Shown piece by piece: positions 44,614-54,862 of a stretch of DNA of 64,000 nt (position 1 is its first letter; each line of letters opens with the position of its first letter). A program made the position numbers and the translations under genes. The notes below the pieces were generated by a model that was not told where the DNA came from, did not search any database, and saw only the letters and a list, made by a program, of their open reading frames with translations. The DNA comes from Ophiobolus disseminans (taxonomy: Eukaryota > Ascomycota > Dothideomycetes > Pleosporales > Phaeosphaeriaceae), in contig MU006225.1 in the NCBI GenBank assembly GCA_010093685.1, positions 502,507 to 566,506 of the forward strand, given 5' to 3'.

Positions 44614-45066
44614 TCAAAGCACACCCTTCCTAGCCAACTCGACCTTCCGCGCAAACTCGCCCTCTTTCCACCCGCCCTTGCTCCCACAAATCGCAATCCC
44701 CTCGGCGAGCTCGATTTTATCTTCGACGCCTTCCCACGCGCAGGGACAGTGGTGCGGGAAGTGCACGCACGAGAGGGTGCCGGGGCAGAGGTAGTGTGTG
44801 CATTGTGCTGGTGGGTGGGTTAGCGAGTGCGTGTGGGAAGGCGGAAGAGGAGTGAGGTGGGTAGGGTATGGTGGTGAAAGAAGGAATAGGGTGTGTATCT
44901 TACCTCCTTCATACTGCGCCTGATACCAACTACTATCGCTCCTTACATTCTGCGGCTGTTGTTGCTGCTGCTGGCCGCCGAACATTTGGTCGAAGAAGCC
45001 GAATTGCGCGCTCGAGGAGATGAACCATGCGCTCAGCACGATGAGGATGCTTGAGAAGCGCGCCAT
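44614..45066 (-). CDS. LCL2: Long chronological lifespan protein 2 (Lcl2-like)
   Basis: Exons 45066-44904 and 44807-44614 give 118 aa. The start is the ATG at 45066, which opens a signal peptide (ARFSSILIVLSAWFISSSA). The mature protein shows the family hallmarks: QFGFFDQMFGGQQQ, SDSSWYQAQY, CTHYLCPGTLSCVHFPHHC, then PCAWEGVEDKIELAEG and the end ARKVELARKGVL. The cysteines probably pair in the ER or secretory pathway. The yeast homologue is linked to lifespan and ER functions; its molecular role is unclear. The intron (96 bp) is a multiple of three without a stop, so retention would give an in-frame, Pro/Thr-rich insertion. Divergent from NOP10. Confidence 0.92.
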   Translation of the reverse strand: MARFSSILIVLSAWFISSSAQFGFFDQMFGGQQQQQQPQNVRSDSSWYQAQYEGGKIHTLFLLSPPYPTHLTPLPPSHTHSLTHPPAQCTHYLCPGTLSCVHFPHHCPCAWEGVEDKIELAEGIAICGSKGGWKEGEFARKVELARKGVL

Positions 45067-45417
45067 CGTCGTAGAGGTCTTTATACAGTTGCAGTTTGTA
45101 TGCGACACGAGGCTTGCGAGTAGGATGGCTTGAAGTGAGGTTTGGATGTGGGTGATGTGGAACTTGGGTACGCGCCAAGACAAAGCGACAGGGATGCGGA
45201 AGCTCGGTGGTCCGCAGAAAAGTCCGCGCTGCGAAGCTTTTGCGCAACGATAACTTTTACCCACACATACAACGACACCATCAATACTACCCATTCGTCT
45301 CTACCCTAACATCCACATTAAATCCACCCACATTCACAACCGCCACGTACGCCTAAATCCCATCCTCGCCCGCGCGCCTCATCTTTCCTCGACACCCCAG
45401 CTAACATCCACGCCAGC
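45067..45417. promoter_or_regulatory. Bidirectional promoter of LCL2 and NOP10
   Basis: Only 351 bp separate the two start codons, so both promoters must be here. The NOP10 side is C/A-rich (45300-45380). Confidence 0.6.
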
Positions 45418-45741
45418 ATGCATCTCATGTTCGTCCCAGACCCAACCAACCCGTCCAAGCGCATCTACACGCTCAAGAAAGTCATCGACGGCGAAGTCAG
45501 CAAGAGCGCGCATCCGGCTAGGTTCTCGCCCGACGACAAGTACTCGAGGCACAGGGTCACGATTAAGAAGCGCTATGGATTGCTTTTGACGCAGCAGAGT
45601 AAGTGGAATAGATTGTGTTGGAGGAAGATGTGGTGGATAAGTGGAAGAGAGGAGGGGGGTGGAGAAGGGAGGGATGGGGGATGATTGGATTTGAATTGGG
45701 CTAATACGTGTGCAGAGAATAAGGTTGCTGAGCGGTCGTAA
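45418..45741 (+). CDS. NOP10: H/ACA ribonucleoprotein subunit Nop10
   Basis: Exons 45418-45598 and 45716-45741 (117-bp intron, phase 1) give 68 aa. The last exon has only 26 coding bases. Nop10 is a core protein of H/ACA snoRNPs, which guide pseudouridylation of rRNA and snRNA with Cbf5, Nhp2 and Gar1. The signature is complete: MHLMFVPDP, RIYTLKKVIDGEVSKSAHPA, RFSPDDKYSRHRVTIKKRYG and LLLTQQ. The C-terminal KNKVAERS comes from exon 2. The small size and strong conservation leave little doubt. Confidence 0.96.
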
Positions 45742-45987
45742 ACGGGTCACTACGATCAACGAATGAGGCGGAAGATGAAAAATATGGAATAGGCAAATCT
45801 TCCAATAGGCGAGAAGAGCCTGAGTGCAGTGTGTGGTGAGAAGAGAAGAGAGGATGATACGAATCGGCGTTCTCAGGCGTACAGGCGAAACATCAGACAG
45901 GAAAAACCACGGCAAATGTTTGTACACATAAGGTCTTGCACATTACTTCCAATGCTATCAAAAACACCATACCAAACCCCATTAACC

Positions 45988-46042
45988 AACACCATTCCTT
46001 ATCATCATTATCATCAACACCATTCCTTATCAGCATTATCAT
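45988..46042. repeat. Two-copy tandem repeat, unit about 27 bp
   Basis: CAACACCATTCCTTATCATC continues with ATTATCAT, and the unit is then repeated with one base change (TCATCATT to TCAGCATT). Confidence 0.8.
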
Positions 46043-46144
46043 CTCAACCCATTCCACACGACGTCAATTTCACCAGCTCCCTATCTAAACCTCGAATCGA
46101 ACTTCCCTCCCCAACCCCTTCCCTTCCACCGCATTATCTCCTAT

Positions 46145-46324
46145 CTAGATCCACTCGTTCGCCGCACCGATCGCCTGGTTCTCCACGTGCATAGTCCATC
46201 CCATGTAGATCGAGAGACGTTGCGCGCCGTGGTTCGCGACGGCGCAAAAGGCCGCAGGCCAGCTGGAGCGTGAGGTGAAGTCGTACAGCGGATGTCGTAC
46301 CCGACTGCGGTCAGGGGAAGGCAT
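46145..46324 (-). CDS. Possible small protein or exon, unrecognised
   Basis: Fifty-nine codons from an ATG at 46324: MPSPDRSRVRHPLYDFTSRS and a C-terminus with RLSIYMGWTMHVENQAIGAA then NEWI. The codon pattern, with GC-rich third positions, and the residue mix look more protein-like than neighbouring frames. No domain or splice partner is recognised. It may be the last exon of an unannotated gene or chance. Confidence 0.25.
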   Translation of the reverse strand: MPSPDRSRVRHPLYDFTSRSSWPAAFCAVANHGAQRLSIYMGWTMHVENQAIGAANEWI

Positions 46325-49300
46325 GCTGTCGAGAGCCGCGTCCTGCACGGCAGGAGACGGTGGGTTGGTACCGGTGTAGATCCTGGTGGTTTTTGGCTGA
46401 GTGCGAGTGTGGTGATTGGGTTGGTGGGTATGGCTTTAGCATTGGGAGATTGTGTGGGTGAGACTGTTGATGGACATCGTCGTGAAGGAGTGCCGATTTG
46501 TTGCTTTACTCTTTGATTGTATTCTAGATTACTATTTGCTCTTTTAATCATTCCGCTGGTTGGATTTGAATATTGGACTTAGATCTGGACATGAAATCAG
46601 TCATCTGCAGTGGATTTTGGGCTATCATCGGTGTGTAATGGTTGGTCTGCCTTGCCGCTTCCACTCGAAGATAGTCTTAGTCCTGGTGTTCAAAAATGAG
46701 CACACTGTGATAGAAAAGTTGAAAGGACTATAGTTGACGATCTGGAGAGTGCGTTATCTCGCCATGTCGTGTGACTGCGGTTGCTATAGCCTCGGTTCAT
46801 GGCACGTCATTGTGTATGGCCCTGAGCCAATATGATATGACAGTCAAGTCAAGGTGGTGACGGCTGTATTTTCCTTGGTGTTCGGTGACATTTGCAATGG
46901 TCGTACCCGCAAGCTCTCTCCCTGTCGACCGCTGACGATATGCTCGGGGGACCGAGGGCGTGCGTTGCGGGCTGCTATTTTGGCGTGCATAGACGTCAAG
47001 CATAAACAGTGCCGTGCGTATGCGTATGATGAGCTGGCGAGGGGTTGCAGGAAGAAGTGTTGTGAACGCCCCCACGACGCAGCATAGAGCGTCTCTCGCG
47101 CAAGCTCATTTAATGGTTCTGCATGCAGACGGCTGCTGAGCGTGGGGGTTCGGAGTGCTTGGCCGAGAGGGGTTCAGATGCCTCCATCGTCATCGTCGAC
47201 AGCGGCCCTGGAAACGCGCGGTGGAGTTGCCCTCAACTCATGATATTGCGATCCACATCGAAGTTCTCCCGTGCTACGGCTATCCGTCTATCTGGCGAAC
47301 CTGTGCACGTCATTCTGAGGCTATCCAGTCAAAATGTAGTAGGTATAGTTAGAGAGCACAGACAATATGAGCTTGGTGGTGAGATGCGGGGTAGTAGCAC
47401 ACGCCGCGTTACACAACCGCTGGAAACGTGGTACTCAACACTGTTCCAACTGCAGTCGTCTCTAGCATCGTTGCATCTGATGCAATCCAACGGTGGTCCT
47501 CGAGTCGATTGCGAATTGATGCCTCTAGCGCGTATCGCGAGACGTCAAGATGATAGACACTCAGGGTCTACGACGGCGGCGGGTATACATCAACACCAGG
47601 TCTGGATGCTCGGCATGCATTATGCACGCAATTATGACCTGCAACCTCTCGTGGGGTCTATCCGAAGTGTGAAACGACGTGCATGAGAGAGATGAGTGGG
47701 TTGCGCAATGGCAGTTCAGCTGGGCACGGTAGAGCGTCGTGGCAGGCGTCATGCTATCATGGGCACCTGACCTCGAATCGACGACCAAGGCCACTGATAA
47801 CAAAGCCCTAGTTGCCGCTGTAGTCGTGAGATGTCGTCAATCTGCGTGTACTAAAAAGAGACACCAGGTACGCGCAGGTACCGCCGAGGTTGGCGAGAGA
47901 TGAGGTCACTCGCCTAGCGGAGGCCGTGGTGGATGCGCACGGACGTGCTTTTTGTGGAGGTTGCTTGCAGCTCCAGTTGGTGCATGACACGCCAGCGACA
48001 AAGACGATCCATTATTGTGGCTGCTCCTGACCTCTCGAGAATCACGCCGGGCCTTTCACTCTACTCGCTGACTGTACCTTGGCCGTCGGCCATGATGCTC
48101 AAGCGTCCCAGCAACATGGAGCGCGCCGCCTATGGAAAATTCTCGGGGTGCCTCTTCGAGTCACCATTTCGGAACCACTACACATGAGCTAGCTCCACCT
48201 TAGCATGCTTGTTCACTTAAATTTCTGGCTCTCCCAGACATCAATTCACCTTCAAAGCCTGCACATTCGGCTTGCCGTCCCTTGGCCAAATTCCATCTTA
48301 GTCTTGCACACACCCAGCCGTTGTCAGCAACAAGTAACCGCTGTACGCGCAAGACCCATTCTTGCGTCCAGTCCCCTCGCACCCGTCCGAACCAGCCCTC
48401 TTTGCATCCCACGCACTCAGCTCGCCCCGCGTGCCTGCGGACAGCCGCCCTGGACACGGATTTAGAGTTCACTCCAGCTGCACGATCGAGTCACAGCCAA
48501 CCAATTACGGCATCTCAGCCAACGTCCGTCCCCACGCTGCACCTTGCTGCACGTCTTACCCCAGATCACCCCAGTCCCTGGTTGTTCCGGTAGAAGGTCA
48601 TTCGCGCCAGCTTCGGCGGCATCCTGCTGTACGCTAATCGTCACATTACCTCCATCTGCGCCTCAGGCCAGAAGTACATCGGCTTACCACGTTGAAACCC
48701 GCTTGTGCCATCTGCCTTCCCATTTCTCCCCAGATTGTACGAACTCACTAAACGGCTCCCCAGACTTTGGAATGAATTTCGGCTTCAAGAACGACACCTC
48801 TCATTGGCCAGTCGGACAAGGTACGCACCCGCGGCATCAAGCTACACGTGAAATAGCGACTGGCTTCTGATTCTCGTATGTACAGAACACATCAACAGAT
48901 AGTCACTATAACCTAGCCCGTCAGATCCCCCGCATTTTGGATTACGACACCCTAAACCCTACCTATCATCGGAGCGCATATTACTTTTGCGTGCTCATCC
49001 AGACACGATACGCTTGCTTATTCCTCCGTTCCTGACCATCCTCCGGATCTTGGCTGTAAGCCTTGTCGATTAGTACTTGTCCGATCGGCAGGTAGCCTGC
49101 AGGCGTAACCCACGACCACGCGACCGGTCGTCATCGAAGGACTATTCTTATCAAGTTACCCTTGCACGTAATGGACTCGTCCATGACACTGTTGAGTGCA
49201 CATATCCAATTTCTGGTATGTTCTTTCCGTTGTCGTGTGCCCATATGCATTGCGTCTAAACAAAGTTCGCGTTTTATGCCTGGCATAGCCTGGTGGCGGT

Positions 49301-49380
49301 CCGTGTCCACGGCTTTCCGAGAGGCTACTTTTATATTTCGCCTCCCACACAGAACTTCTGCCTAGCATACCTCTGCTAAC

Positions 49381-50587
49381 ATGATCACCTTCAAGGATGC
49401 ACAACTCGCTCTGATACACATCCCTTTGCACCTGTACTCGAGTTTTCTCCAATCTATATTGCAGTTGCTCTTGCCCAATGCATCTCGTAACGGCTTCTCC
49501 GGTAACGGCAATGGAGCCGTTCAACCTCCCAAAGGCTGGCCTTATGAGCATCCTTTCGTAAATATCTCGATTACACCGATTGAGTGCTCTATAGTATGCT
49601 CAAGGACGCTCGCAAATGAGCTCTTCGTACCGATTCTCAACCTATTAGACGCGAAATCTAGAAGCGAGGTGCACATCACTCCTGACGACTTCGTGGTGAT
49701 GCAGGTTGATGGCGAAGGACTTGACGCAGGACAACGGGTACTGGAACTCACGAGCCCTCTTGCCTTGGCTGGCATGTAAGTGCGCAATTGTAACCATTAG
49801 GAGGCTTAGCTGACAAAATCACAGCCCTATTTTCTTCATAACCACATATTTTGCGGACTACATTCTCGTCCCACTCCGACACCGACAGCAAGTCGTTCAG
49901 GCTTTGGAAGAGCGTGGCTTTCAATTCGAGGACCAGACTTCGTCATACGTCAACCCGTACCACCACGGTCGCAAGCACTCAGGTACTTCCCTCGAGGTCC
50001 AGCCACCTAGCACGCCTCCGCCAACGACCATCTCAGAACTGCAGACCAGGACTTTCGCTACCCTGAAGCGCCGCAATATTGTACCGACTGTGGATAGAGA
50101 CATTCGCCTCGTGCTATGTGCCGGCCGCAGAGATAGTGCAAACGGCATGAGCCAAAATCGTAATCGTAACAGCATGACGAGTGCCGCCGACGATGCGCTT
50201 CACCTTGGTCTCGTAAAATGCCTCATCGCTCCGCCATATCCCAGATTTTTATCGCTCACGCTAACCGACACGGAGGCTGCGTCGTTGCTCGTCGACCATA
50301 CCTTGCTTCCCAACTTCACGCAAGATATTCTTCTGGGCTCGAAAAACGAGTACCTGACTCCAATCACACTTGACCTGCGGGATCTCCCAGTGGAAAGCAC
50401 CGGCATTGTCTGCGGCGTAGCGGGACGACTCGTAGGAGCAACATCCGGACCCCTCGACACTGCCGTGGAAATGAGCTATCTCAGTACAGCTCGCGCAGGG
50501 ACCGTCATGGTCGCTGAGGGAGAGCTGGACCGCACTCTTGGCGCTCTGCGTGGCGCCGAAAACGGCGTTCTATCGACAGCTGATTAG
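49381..50587 (+). CDS. ACT-domain protein, CASTOR/GATS-like
   Basis: Exons 49381-49775 and 49825-50587 (49-bp intron, phase 2) give 385 aa. Two ACT-type modules are suggested. The first includes FVNISITPIECSIVC, DDFVVMQVDGEGL and IFFITTYFADYILVPL, the last crossing the splice junction. The second includes RDIRLVLCAGRR, KCLIAPPYPRFLSLTLTDTE and VAGRLVGATSGPL. They are separated by a Pro/Thr-rich linker (about 180-210). This is the layout of CASTOR-like proteins. In animals CASTOR1 binds arginine and signals to TORC1 through GATOR2; whether fungal members sense amino acids is not established. No signal peptide; probably cytosolic. Confidence 0.75.
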
Positions 50588-51504
50588 TCGCGGCAAAGCG
50601 TGGGGTGCAACCGTTGAGGTTGCATCGTCAGAATTTTCCAGGTGTGACGAATGTCACTTTGACCAACGGCCACCTGCGTGCGAAGTTTTTCCTTGGTCGA
50701 TTTTGTTCGAGTGCAGCATCGGTGCCCGGATCTCGCCTGGTGCATGCGAGCAAGTATTGCTTGCATGAGCCTCGGTCATATGACCTTCCCCTTCAGGAAC
50801 CAGTCCTCGCATCCGGCTCGCTTACTTTGTTGTCTTGCTGATAAGGCTGAGGGACGGTTGGACAAGGCCGTCGGTCCGCTTCCTCTCCTTGGTGTCTTCC
50901 TGTTTCTTCCCCAATGCTGCTGTCGCTCTTCTTCCCTTAGTCCTCTTTGATGTTACTGCAATTACCTGCATCAGCGAAGTAGCATCTGGGTTGGTTCACA
51001 AAAGTTTGTTCTGATTTCGATTCTTCACAGCTGTACGCGATTATAACGCACAAATCAACTTTGATTTTCGCAAAACTATACTCCTGCCTGACCAAGCTGC
51101 CTCATGCTCATCACTTTCCAGACAACGATCCAGTTTTGGAACCGCAGTCATGCGCAAGTCTTTAACAGTGGAGCCATACGACACGTGTTGACACCTGTGA
51201 TTCAGCATGCCCAGGCGTGGCGTATGACCAAATACGGGATAGCGTTACTCTGGATGTGGTTGCGCCTTCCCCTCCTCAGCCTCACAACGATCATATCAAC
51301 ACCTTGCTCGTAAAGCCAACGCCTAATTTAAGCGAGCTCTAATAGAGAGAGTAAGCGACAGGGAAGTTACGTCTTCTTTCGAAGGTATGTATTTGTGGTT
51401 AGGCGCGTTGGAAGAGTAACCTGCCTGACGGTGATCACGACAGCGCGAAACCAGTCGTGTAGTCCGTTCACCTACGCATTCTCAACATCAGGTCTTACGC
51501 AAAC
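50588..51504. other. Intergenic, 917 bp
   Basis: 3' flank of the CASTOR-like gene and promoter of the HET gene. No supported gene. Confidence 0.5.
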
Positions 51505-53578
51505 ATGTTCGACGCATGGAAAGACGTTATGCGACTGGCATTTCACCCGGTTCCATCGTTTACATACACCCCGCTCCCACCTAACTCTATACGCCTGCTT
51601 AGTCCCTGTTCACACCCGGGGTCCCAAGGCTACTCGTGGAAACTCGACATCGTCGACTTGGAACAGTCAGACCTCAAGTTCGACGCACTCTCTTATGCCT
51701 GGGGTTCGCAAGCTGCAAGCTATCCAATCACATGCAACGGCCAGCTTCTGCATGTGCACTACAATCTCTACTCAGCAATGCCTTACCTGACTCGGCGAAG
51801 AGGCAATGAAGCCGTACTACCAATATGGATAGACGCCGTTTGTATCAACCAAGGAGACGAGAAAGAGAAGATGATTCAGATTCAACTGATGAGGAAGCTC
51901 TATCAGAGAGCAGCAATGGTTTGGGTATGGCTTGGTGTTGCACAGCACCAACATCAAATTCCACGTGCGATTGAATGGCTATCTCGAATTGGAGGTATGT
52001 TCAGGAAAGCGCAACTAGATGGTGTCAGCAGGCATGCAGTAGCCATAAGCGAAGGCAAGACTTTACAAGAGTTAGAGTCGGATCAATCACTATGGTCACC
52101 TGTGATGCACATTATCAACAACGATTGGTTTCGTCGAGTGTGGATCGTACAAGAATTCGCCCTGGCTCGAGATGCGACCTTTCTTTGTGGCGAACACAAG
52201 ATAGATTACAACGATGTCTCTGATGCTGCTTATGGGGCCGTATTCTTCATCCCAGTATTCGACCAACAGGATACTAAAATACGTTTGTTTGACATTCGGG
52301 TGGCCGCTGCTGTTTTCGGGATTAGGTACTTGGTGCGTTCCCGCACAGATGCACAAAGAGCTATCAATGGGTTGGAATCATTGATCATAGTGTGCAACCT
52401 CGTCGCAGGTACTCACGCCTGTCTGAGACCTGAGGATCACGTCCTGGGACTCCTAGGCCTATTGGCCGACGAGGAGCGTCGGAGTTTCGACGTATCCACG
52501 TTGTTGGGATACACTTCTCTACCAGAGCTTTATGCTCGTTTCAGCGCAGCGATGCTGACCAGTACGAGTATCAACAGCGTATACTGGCTTCAGTACTTTG
52601 TGCATGCACTTGAGTCCGGGCGCACCGAGAATCTACCATCTTGGGTTCCGGATCTACATCACTTGTCTTCGCGACCAACATCGTTCTGCCTGACCGACAA
52701 ATACCAAGAGGATCAAGATGGGCATAACAAACATAAGTACCTGGCCAGTAATGGAAGAAGAAGACACGTGCGAAAAGGCTCGCGGTGGGACCAGCTCGTT
52801 TTCCAAGGAAAGCTTGTGGACGAGATCGAGACAGTGTATCCTGAAATCCCAATTGGCCCACCTATACCTTGGGTCCAAAATCCTGATAATGAATCGAGTC
52901 CGACAATCCGGTATTATGTCGACGTATTGAACTGGGAGGAAACCCTCTCCCAGGTTGTATTGGGCGATCACGGAGAGGCAAGTGCTGCCATACCACTGAC
53001 CAGCCTACCTCGGCAACCCATCTCCATTGAATCCTACTGGCGAACGTTACATTTCGATCCCAAAAAAGCTGGCTGGGGACAGACCGCTATCAACGGGTAC
53101 CTGGAGCATCGCAGCCGTTCCAAACTGTTTTTAGAGACTGCGAAAAAGTCCAATCTAACCCACCAGTATGTCGGCAAACCCCAACTCATCTTTGAAAGCT
53201 TGAGTAGCACTAATCTCTTGCAGCTCGATGAATCCATTCTCGATGCGTATCCGTGGGTCGCTCGCCCAAGCTTCGGCCGCGCTTCAAGCCATTAAAAATG
53301 AGCCACAGCAATTTATAGCAGGCCTCAGGTTTCTTGAAGGCAGACAGCTCTTTCAAACGCGTCAGGGATATTTCGGCTGGACGAAGAGCGGAATACAGCC
53401 AGGCGACCAAGTCTGTTTGATAACTGGATTGCCGGTCTTCCATGTCTTTCGAAGAGCGGAAAAAGGAAGTGACAGAGAAGAACAGTGGCGGCTCGTCGGC
53501 GACGCATATGTTAATGGTTTAATGTATGGAGAAGTAGATGAGATGGACATTGCAGCGAAGGATTTCATACTGGTTTAG
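51505..53578 (+). CDS. HET-domain (heterokaryon incompatibility) protein
   Basis: Exons 51505-53165 and 53224-53578 give 671 aa. The 58-bp intron (GTATGT donor, CTAAT branch, TTGCAG acceptor, phase 2) resolves what looks like a frameshift near 53230. The HET domain occupies about residues 50-210: FDALSYAWGSQ, the catalytic-site-like WIDAVCINQGDEKEK, QRAAMVWVWLG and the end WFRRVWIVQEFALA. The C-terminus has the usual block GYFGWTKSGIQPGDQVCLITG then VFHVFRR and LVGDAYVNGLM. Many HET proteins trigger death of fused cells that differ genetically. No NACHT, WD40 or other partner domain is fused, so it is the short, HET-only class. No adjacent partner incompatibility gene is seen. Confidence 0.92.
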
Positions 53579-53813
53579 ATCGAGCAATCTTGCTGTCTCA
53601 ATTTCACATCTTCAGGACTGCCACTAAGAAATTGAATCGTGACCAAATAGTTTACTCAAGGATGCGCGTACTTCGATCCTAAAATAGAGATTTAACGTTT
53701 TCTATAATAGATGTTAACTTCGCAATACCAACCTCCGTTCATCGTGACTATCCTTACTGAAGGATCATGAACGAGTAGATCCCAGATTCATTTCAGTACT
53801 GCCTCGTTTCACG
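53579..53813. other. Intergenic, left of the MITE
   Basis: AT-rich 3' flank of the HET gene. Confidence 0.4.
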
Positions 53814-53815
53814 TA

Positions 53816-54118
53816 CAGGTGAAAATGACCACCGTAGCGCGTTTGGGGGGTCCCTCGATTTCTTGATGCGATGATCTCACACGTAGAAGGCGTATCCTAA
53901 GCGTAACAGCCATATGTTAACCACGTGGAATAATGCTGTTAACCCCTAAAGTAATTGCATCAAGAAAGCAAGGACCCCTTAAACGCGCTACGGCAGGGTT
54001 GGGAAAAGTAACGAACGAATAAGAGCATACGTTAAAGCTACAAACTTTGCGTCTTATTAGCTGCACTCTCTGTTCGTGATGACTGCTTACATTTTGCTAC
54101 CTCTGTCATTTTCACCCG
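53816..54118. mobile_element. MITE of Tc1/mariner (pogo-like) type, 303 bp
   Basis: The left end CAGGTGAAAATGACC (53816-53830) and the reverse complement of the right end CGGGTGAAAATGACA (54104-54118) match at 13 of 15 bases. The match continues more weakly, with GTAGC on both sides. TA dinucleotides flank both ends (53814-53815 and 54119-54120), the target duplication of Tc1/mariner elements. Inside is a second, stronger inverted repeat: 53832-53869 (CCGTAGCGCGTTTGGGGGGT onward) against 53957-53993. The element encodes no protein. A full-length partner transposon would have to supply transposase. Confidence 0.8.
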
Positions 54119-54120
54119 TA

Positions 54121-54862
54121 GGTGACAACAGGCAGTGTGTGATTCTCCATTGACGAAGCTCTGTCCGTGGTTTGGGTGTTGTGAGTAGATGACGTAGGGC
54201 GCCTTGGCACGCTAATCGCCGACAATTTGAGACCGACAGTACAGCGCTCGGTTATTGACATCTCGCGCTGCTACAGTGCACGTACCACAAAGTTACCGTA
54301 AACATCTTGCTTCATCAGGCGTATCTGGCTTCGATATGCTTTGGAGTGACTGAGACATCAGAGCCCCCCTGCTACGACATACTCAGAAAGCACTACTTGC
54401 GTTTCTCAGCACATGCATTGGCATCCGCGGCCGCTATCCTGGCTCGCCACATGAGTCCCAACTCAGTGACACTCTGGACCAAGCTTTGCCGATATGATGG
54501 GTCTTAAAGCTTCGATATCAGAGGTGGTACCCCACTTTTCAGGCTTACAAATGCGGCGAGAACACCGATCCCGTAGGGGAAGTACACATGTGGCGCAAAA
54601 CGACAGCCACATCATTGGCCAACGCGTAGCAAACGTGCATGGAAATTGGGGAAAGCAAGCTATAAAACTTCGACTTCTGCGTATGCGGCTAGTCTCCGCG
54701 GCCGGTGCGCCATGGGATCCACTTTGAGGACTCCTCATCCGTCGGTTAGGGTGCCGAAGGCTTCGACAAACTTCGTCCATGCTGATGAGTATGCTGTTTT
54801 GTCACACGCTATAAATGCGTTCGATTCTTAGCTATTGTCAACAATATAATTGAACCGAAAGA
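54121..54862. other. Intergenic between MITE and MFS gene, 742 bp
   Basis: No supported gene. It ends in the MFS promoter. Confidence 0.45.
54810..54816 (+). promoter_or_regulatory. Possible TATA box of the MFS transporter gene
   Basis: TATAAAT, 53 bp before the ATG at 54863. Confidence 0.35.

Larger units (their letters stand above)
45742..49380. other. Long intergenic region, 3.6 kb
   Basis: It lies between NOP10 and the CASTOR-like gene. It contains a short tandem duplication at 45988-46042 and a 59-codon minus-strand frame (listed separately). Other frames, such as 47123-47686 (plus), look like chance. The segment 48200-48700 is C/CT-rich and may be promoter or 5' UTR DNA. Confidence 0.45.

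Noticed and set aside
47123..47686. 187-codon plus-strand open frame
   Set aside because: No recognisable domain and random-looking composition.
53224..53295. Apparent frameshift near the end of the HET gene
   Set aside because: A canonical 58-bp intron (53166-53223) with correct phase explains the frame change, so the gene is intact.
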